64,000 nt of DNA from Boesenbergia rotunda. Lineage: Eukaryota; Streptophyta; Magnoliopsida; Zingiberales; Zingiberaceae. A program made the translations under genes and the position numbers. Below the pieces are notes generated by a model. It saw nothing but the letters and a program-made list of their open reading frames with translations. It did not search any database and was not told where the DNA came from. Positions 58,657 to 64,000 of this stretch are shown here, piece after piece; within the stretch, counting starts at the first letter, position 1, and each line of letters starts with the position of its first letter. Where the stretch lies: the NCBI GenBank assembly GCA_024364735.1, contig JAGFNQ010000299.1:284013-348012 (forward strand), given 5' to 3'.

Positions 58657-59329
58657 GTGGTCGACCGACCCCGGTCACCAAAGTGTAAGACGAGCCGATG
58701 GAGGCTTGATAAACTGGTGCCACCTGACCGATTGACCAGCTACCCTCGACCCCAACCCCGTCTGCGCGCCCACCTCGAGCCATACTATTAGACCGGTCAA
58801 ATGGACCCGATCAGACCACCCTACGCGATCCTTCCCGGCCGGATCACCAAGCAACAGTGATATATCTCTTCTGGTGAAATCAACTGGGACACCTGAAAAT
58901 TTAAATTTATTTATTTTATATTATTTCCTTCTACCTATCAAAACTATAAAACGTATCAGAGAAGTTGAATGTTTGAGCTGTTGAATCCCAACTTTGAAAT
59001 ATATTCACCAGAAGTCCTCGAATTTATGGAATATCTTGTATGTCTAGAAAAAGGGAAAAAAAGGACTATTTAATAATGACTGTGTCGATCATGTAAATGA
59101 GCAGACCCATGATACCTTCCTTTCATTGTTGGATGGCCAAAAAAACCATTAAAGTAACCTAAAATACTCGTCCATTGGATTTTATGCCCAACATCAAGTG
59201 ATATCTGGAATTATTCAAATATACATTATTAACACGGATAAACAAATGTACATACACACAAATAATATTTTTTTGCATTAGATAACATACTTTGTCCTCA
59301 CTTATAGGTCGTTAACACATGTTTTTAAT
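58657..59329. other. intergenic DNA
   Basis: No gene or clear repeat recognised. Confidence 0.4.
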
Positions 59330-59725
59330 GAATCAACTCCAACGTTAGTGTTGGTTAGTGGTTCGACCGAACTAGCCCCAACGTTAGAGGTGATTTGGAA
59401 TGACATCACCATCAACGTGGAGTTGGTTTAAGGCAAAACCAACAATATAGTTGGGATATAGATTTTTCGGAGATCTAGACTAACCAATACTGGAGCTAGT
59501 TTAGGGCAAAACCAACAACAAATTTGGGGCTGATTTTTGGGGGAACTAACCCCAAAGTTGGGTTAATCTTTTGGGAGAACCGGCAACAAAGTTGAGACTA
59601 GTTTTGTAAAAATCCGCTCGAACATTGATTAGTGGTTGCCCCAAAACCAGCAACAAAGTTGGTGTTAGTTTGAGATAACCAAAGTGATCAACGTGGTGCT
59701 AGTTAGGGCAAAACCAACAACAAAG
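59330..59725. repeat. degenerate tandem repeats (AAAACCAACAACAAAGTTGG)
   Basis: The word GGCAAAACCAACAACAAAGT and variants recur about every 60-70 bp (59432, 59500, 59640, 59705), mixed with CAACGTTAG/GTTGG words that can pair. The pattern is like transposon subterminal repeats. Confidence 0.55.
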
Positions 59726-61155
59726 TTGGTCGCTTTGATTCGTGTGGTTTTCCCTAATTTAGAACCACGGGTCGCGCACATGACCAAAGTTATCTCGCGG
59801 AAGTTTTTGACCAATTATTGGCACACATGGAACATACCTTTGCAACATGTTCTTGTGTCATTCTTCAACACAAGCACCAACTGCGGAGAGGATCGCTTTG
59901 ATAGTGCTGGAATCCCTAACTCACTGCTGACGCTCTGAGAAGTTAGAGGAGATGATCGTAAACCCTAGAGTTGGAACTGGGGATGAGAAGAGCAAAAGAA
60001 TCAACAGCACGACTTTAAACTTGAAAAGAGACGCGGGTGACCAAATATAGAGAGAGAAATACCAATTTGCATGACACGGGGAGAAAAAGAAAGAGAAAGA
60101 GAAAATTTTTAAACCCAATCAGCATGCCACACTTGCCCCTCGCCCACGATCGCTTATGTAATGGTGTGCAAGATATCACCGTTGTACACACACACTGTTG
60201 CTGATCATCCGTCGTACATCAGTGTGCACTGGACTCGAGTTGCCTTCCATGCAATGAAGGTGCATGGAAGCATCTTTTTATTTTTAATTTTTTAAACGAT
60301 GAAGGTACCTCCAATTTTGGAGGCGCCTTCATTTATTGCAATTACAGTAGATTATTATTTTTTTGGTATATTATCTTAATTTAAGATTTAAGATTTTAAG
60401 ATTTAGGAGCTACATTGTAGTGGATTTAAGCCAATAAAATTTTCTCTCTATGGTTCAGTCTTTTCTCTTGGGTTATAATGCTTAAAAAAAATAGATGTTC
60501 ACGGAGTATATTATAAGTATTTAGCGTTTAAGATTTTAGGATTTAAGAGTTGGGTTATAATGGATTTAAGCCAATAAGATTTTTGATCTAAGATTCAGTC
60601 TTCTCTCTTTGATTATAGTGTTGAAGATAAAAAAAAATTAGATCTTAACTGGGAATATTATATGTATTTAGGATTTATGGGAGGAAATATTGATTTAAAA
60701 AAATTAAAATCAACACCCAGACTCGAGGCGCTAAATCTTAAACGATATAATCACAAGCTAAAAAAATAAAATAAAAATTTTAAAAAATATATACACTTGA
60801 TCCGCATGAGTCCGCATGGTAAGATCCTTAACATAAAATTGTGTGTGTATAAATTTTGGATCCTACCCTGTGCATGACATGCGGGACTCGTGTTTTTTTT
60901 TATTTTTTGCTTATTTTTTTGACTTTGTCAATAAAATTTACTTTTAGGATTTAAGATTGAATTATAGTATTAAGCACATAAATTTTTTTCTACGTGCACA
61001 AATATACTACATGAAAACCTTAGTATATCAAAACTCTCTTTATATATAAAGCAATGTTATCTTAAGGACCTTACCTGGTACATCCCATGCAAACTTCAAA
61101 TATTTTTTGATTAAATTTTTTTATTTATGCTTAATACTATAATTTTTTATTCATA
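59726..61155. other. AT-rich DNA with a diverged direct repeat
   Basis: GGATTTAAGCCAATAA occurs at 60422 and 60562 in two similar segments of about 140 bp. No gene seen. Confidence 0.5.
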
Positions 61156-61685
61156 GAAAATGAAATGAAAGATCTTACTGATAAGACAATCATAATCAGG
61201 AATCAAATAGAAGAAATCGCAAAAGAAAAAAAAAAGTTCCAGCCTATGATGATAAAAGACCAGAATTAAAGAAAGATATTTGACGGATATTCAAAAGAAT
61301 AAATACTCGATTAATATGTAAATCACATTATTTTATGAAATCTTTCATTGAAAAAATATACATGGATATCCTGCTATGTATGGTTATCATTTCGAAGGTC
61401 AATGCACAACTTTCGACAAAAAAAATTATCAATGAATCCATTTACAACGATGAAAGAAATCAAGATGAAACAGATCAACATACAATGAACTTTATTTCGA
61501 CTGTAGAAAAAGAAAATTAAGGACTTTTCTAATCCTAGTAATAATTCAAATACTTATTACGATTTATCTTTCTTGTCCCAAGCATATGTATTTTATAAAA
61601 TATCACAAACCCAATTACTTAACAACCATCACTTTACATCTGTACTTCAATATCGCGGTACCCATCCTTTTATAACCACTAAATT
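61156..61685 (+). pseudogene. ycf1: plastid-derived ycf1 (TIC214) fragment in nuclear DNA
   Basis: Translating in shifting frames gives ENEMKDLTDKTIIIRNQIEE, then (after a break) KSFIEKIYMDILL, STKKIINESIYNDERNQDE, NFISTVEKEN, LSSQAYVFYKIS-like sequence, and LQYRGTHPF. These match in order a C-terminal segment of plastid Ycf1, the large inner-envelope protein. Frameshifts and stops (for example near 61280) show decay, and no other plastid gene flanks it, so this is an old nuclear insertion and not a plastid contig. Confidence 0.8.
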
Positions 61686-62214
61686 TTAAAGAAAAAAATT
61701 ATATTGACATATCCGAAAACTTAAAATAAATAAATAAAAAAATAAAAAAATGCATCAGCATGGAAGGTTCCAAAGTTTACTCCAAAATGTATATGCATGT
61801 GTGGCGGGGCGCAACATAGTGATCTAGGTGCCTAAATTTAATCCAGGTGTCTGGATTCAATTATTTTATTATTATTATTTTTTAAATCAAAATTTTTTTA
61901 AATCTTAAACTCTAAATACATATAATATACTTCAAAAGTGTCTAAAATTTTTATCTTAAACATTATAATTTAAGAAGAAAACTTAAATCTTAGAAGAAAA
62001 ATTTTACTTAAATCTTAAATATATATAATATACCCCGTAAATATCTAAAAAAATTTATTCTGAACATTATAATCCAAAAAAATCTAAATTCTAAAGAGAA
62101 AATCTTATTAATTTAAACTAACTATAATACAATTTTAAATTCTAAAATTCTGATCCTAAATATATATAATATATAAAAAACAAAAGAAAATCATATTACA
62201 AATTCCATGCGTCA
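61686..62214. other. AT-rich DNA with TAAATCTTAAA repeats
   Basis: No gene seen. Short words (AAATCTTAAATATATATAAT) recur at about 61905, 62010 and 62150. Confidence 0.5.
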
Positions 62215-62460
62215 TGAAAAAAAAATGATTAACGAGATTTTTTCAATCAAACTCGGGCGACCGACCCGGCCTCACGAAAGTTTTCCATCAGCCGTCAGGG
62301 TAAATCGGGAAGCGCTCGCAGTGGGCGGTCTAGAAGTCTAGCGTCCCAGCGTTCGCGTCCCATTTAGAAGAAAAATTCCTGTAAATACACCATAGCTGGG
62401 GATCGAATCAGAAATACCTAGGAAAATGATTAATCACCTTACTGCTGTACCATAACCCCA
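62215..62460 (-). mobile_element. SINE family S-A, copy 4 (best preserved)
   Basis: On the minus strand: head TTATGGTACAGCAGTAAGGT, B-box-like GATTCGATCCCC, body AAATGGGACGCGAACGCTGG, GACTTCTAGACCGCCCACTG, tail ending TTAATCATTTTTTTT. It matches copy 2 at 25065 over nearly its full length. tRNA-derived SINE is inferred from box spacing and the T-rich tail. Confidence 0.68.
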
Positions 62461-62639
62461 AAGACAAATTCCATACGCCATGAGCACATAGAAAAGAAGC
62501 GCTTAGAATATATATACGCGATTTTATTATCACACATCACTTACATTACACAACGTGAACACATTAAAAAAATCATTTAATTTTTTTATGTTTAATGTTA
62601 TAATCTAATCCTAAATAAAATTTTTCATTTTTCTATATA

Positions 62640-64000
62640 TAAATATAGAAAGATTTTTCGTTGCGTACCCATCGTGCCGCTCATCTATAGGGGCCACCTC
62701 TCACGGACGGAGTGCCCCCGGATGGAAGTCTGTCTGTCTCCCGTGAACGATTGAGACGGAGACGCCCATGTGAATCCCGCTAGACCCATGATCCTGTCGA
62801 CAAGTGAAGATCGGTTCTCCTCCGAATGACTCGGTCTAACCAAGCTGACTCGGTTTACTGTAGCCTGGGAGGTCGGACCTAAACAGAGCTATTAATGCAG
62901 TGGAGTGGTTATGAATGAACCGCGATCCTTTCTTCCAGAGACCACATGGGGTTTATATAGGGTCTTCCTACGTGCGAACTGTCACATCCCATCAAGAATT
63001 AGTCAGAGGTTAGGTTAATTAATTGGGTGCCTTAGCAGCGGAGTGACACTGATATAGCAGTCTGCCAGCCTGTAATCCTATCTCTAATTAACGTTAGGCG
63101 GCCACGTCGGATGATGACTCGCCCCTCAACGGAGAGTTCTAACGGGCCTTACGAAGAACGAGACTCAAGAACATGGCCTCAACCGTTCAACCTCGGGAGC
63201 TCAGCTCCTATCGCTCGACCTCGGGAGGTCGGCCCCGAGAGCTCAGCCTCGATCGCTCGACCTCGGGAGGTCGGCCTCGAGAGCTCAGCCTCGATCGCTC
63301 GACCTCGGGAGGTCGGCCTCAGGAGCTCGGCCTCAGGAGCTCAGCCTCGATCGCTCGACCTCGGGAGGTCGGCCTCAGGAGCTCAGCCTCGATCGCTCGA
63401 CCTCGGGAGGTCGGCCTTAGGAGCTCAGCCTCGATTGCTCGACCTCGGAGGTCGGCCTCGAGAGCTCAGCCTCGATCGCTCGACCTAGGGAGGTCGGCCT
63501 CGAAAGCTCAGCCTCGATCGCTCGACCTCGGGAGGTCGGCCTCGGGAGCTCAGCCTCGATCGCTCGATCTCGGAGGTCGGCCTTGGCAGCTCAGCCTCGA
63601 TCGCCCATCCCCCGGGAGTCGGCCTCGAAGCTCAGCCTCGATCGCTCGACCTAGGGAGGTCCGGCCTCGAGAGCTCAGCCTCGATCGCTCGACCTCGGGA
63701 GGTCGGCCTCGAGAGCTCAGCCTCGATCGCTCGACCTAGGAGGTCGGCCTCGAAAGCTCAGCCTGCGCTCGACCGGATCGTCGGAGCTCAGCCTCGATCG
63801 CTCGATCTCGTCGCGGCGCAGCCTCACGCCTCGATCGCTCGACCGAGTCGGCCTGAGCTCAGCCTCGATCGCTCGACCTCGGGAGGTCGGCCTCGGAGCT
63901 CAGCCTCGATCGCTCGACCTAGGGAGGTCGGCCCTGAGAGCATGGCCTCAGGGTGAACCTGATTCCGACTTGGGCTTCCGGTCGCCCCGGCCTCTGTTAT
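62640..64000 (-). mobile_element. probable LTR with GC-rich tandem array (incomplete at window end)
   Basis: On the minus strand a TATA box CTATATAAAC (62951-62960) lies downstream of a repeat-rich U3 (63170-63950), with a leader to about 62640. This is the same layout as the window's first 700 bases (palindromic U3, TATA, leader), so the two may be the same family in opposite direction. No LTR end or primer site was fixed. Confidence 0.55.
63170..63950. repeat. tandem array of about 42 bp, CTCGGGAGGTCGGCC / GAGCTCAGCCTCGATCGCTCGA
   Basis: About eighteen units of CGACCTCGGGAGGTCGGCCT plus CGAGAGCTCAGCCTCGATCG with small length changes. Three short palindromes per unit (CCTCGGGAGG, GAGCTC, TCGATCGCTCGA). 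Frames stay open over long stretches in the plus strand because the unit lacks stops; no protein is implied. Confidence 0.9.

Noticed and set aside
63111..63739. two long overlapping plus-strand ORFs with Arg/Ser-rich repeats
   Set aside because: They arise from a tandem DNA repeat without stop codons; more than one frame is open and there is no codon bias or conserved domain.

Overview
This is nuclear DNA of a flowering plant, most likely a monocot. The genes have GT-AG introns and GC-rich first exons set in AT-rich intergenic DNA, and plant LTR retrotransposons, tRNA-derived SINEs and foldback elements fill most of the space between them. The ginger/banana side of the monocots is only a guess. 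No bacterial genes, CRISPR array, rRNA or functional tRNA gene was seen.

Left part (1-26 kb, gene-rich). There is an LTR remnant at 1-690 and a minus-strand gene of a conserved plant family (1646-4777) broken by a nonsense codon and a frameshift. Next comes an apparently intact nine-exon gene for an At3g27390-type multi-pass membrane protein (7030-10866). A plus-strand PP2C phosphatase gene (about 12370-17737) is broken three ways: an 1800-bp foldback element sits in a coding exon, a small frameshifting deletion removes a conserved segment, and its 3' end is tandemly duplicated. A small two-EF-hand gene (19445-19753) and an intact four-exon p24-delta cargo receptor gene (21576-24807) follow, both on the minus strand.

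Middle (26.3-39.8 kb). One 13.6-kb Copia element of Sirevirus type lies on the minus strand. It has 2260-bp LTRs, an ATAAT target duplication, an initiator-Met tRNA primer site, a polypurine tract, gag-pol in one frame with three stops, and an env-like ORF. It carries two nested insertions: a 500-bp TIR element in the integrase and a 1029-bp solo LTR in the RNase H. Next to it is an intact eleven-exon GT31 beta-1,3-galactosyltransferase gene (40804-44541, minus).

Right part (44.7-64 kb, repeat-rich). It holds a five-copy 79-bp tandem array, an inverted-repeat element full of GATCGGTC palindromes, pieces of two related LTRs, a Copia 3' end inserted in a Ty3/gypsy gag, and a striking cluster of head-to-head SINE palindromes. 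Further on are a 38-bp tandem array, a plastid-derived ycf1 fragment, and a GC-rich 42-bp tandem array inside a probable LTR.

The intact genes are unrelated housekeeping or secretory-pathway genes and do not form a cluster. The most distinctive themes are (i) arrays of short perfect palindromes in several different LTR types and (ii) SINEs fused head-to-head into near-perfect 324-bp and 480-bp palindromes.
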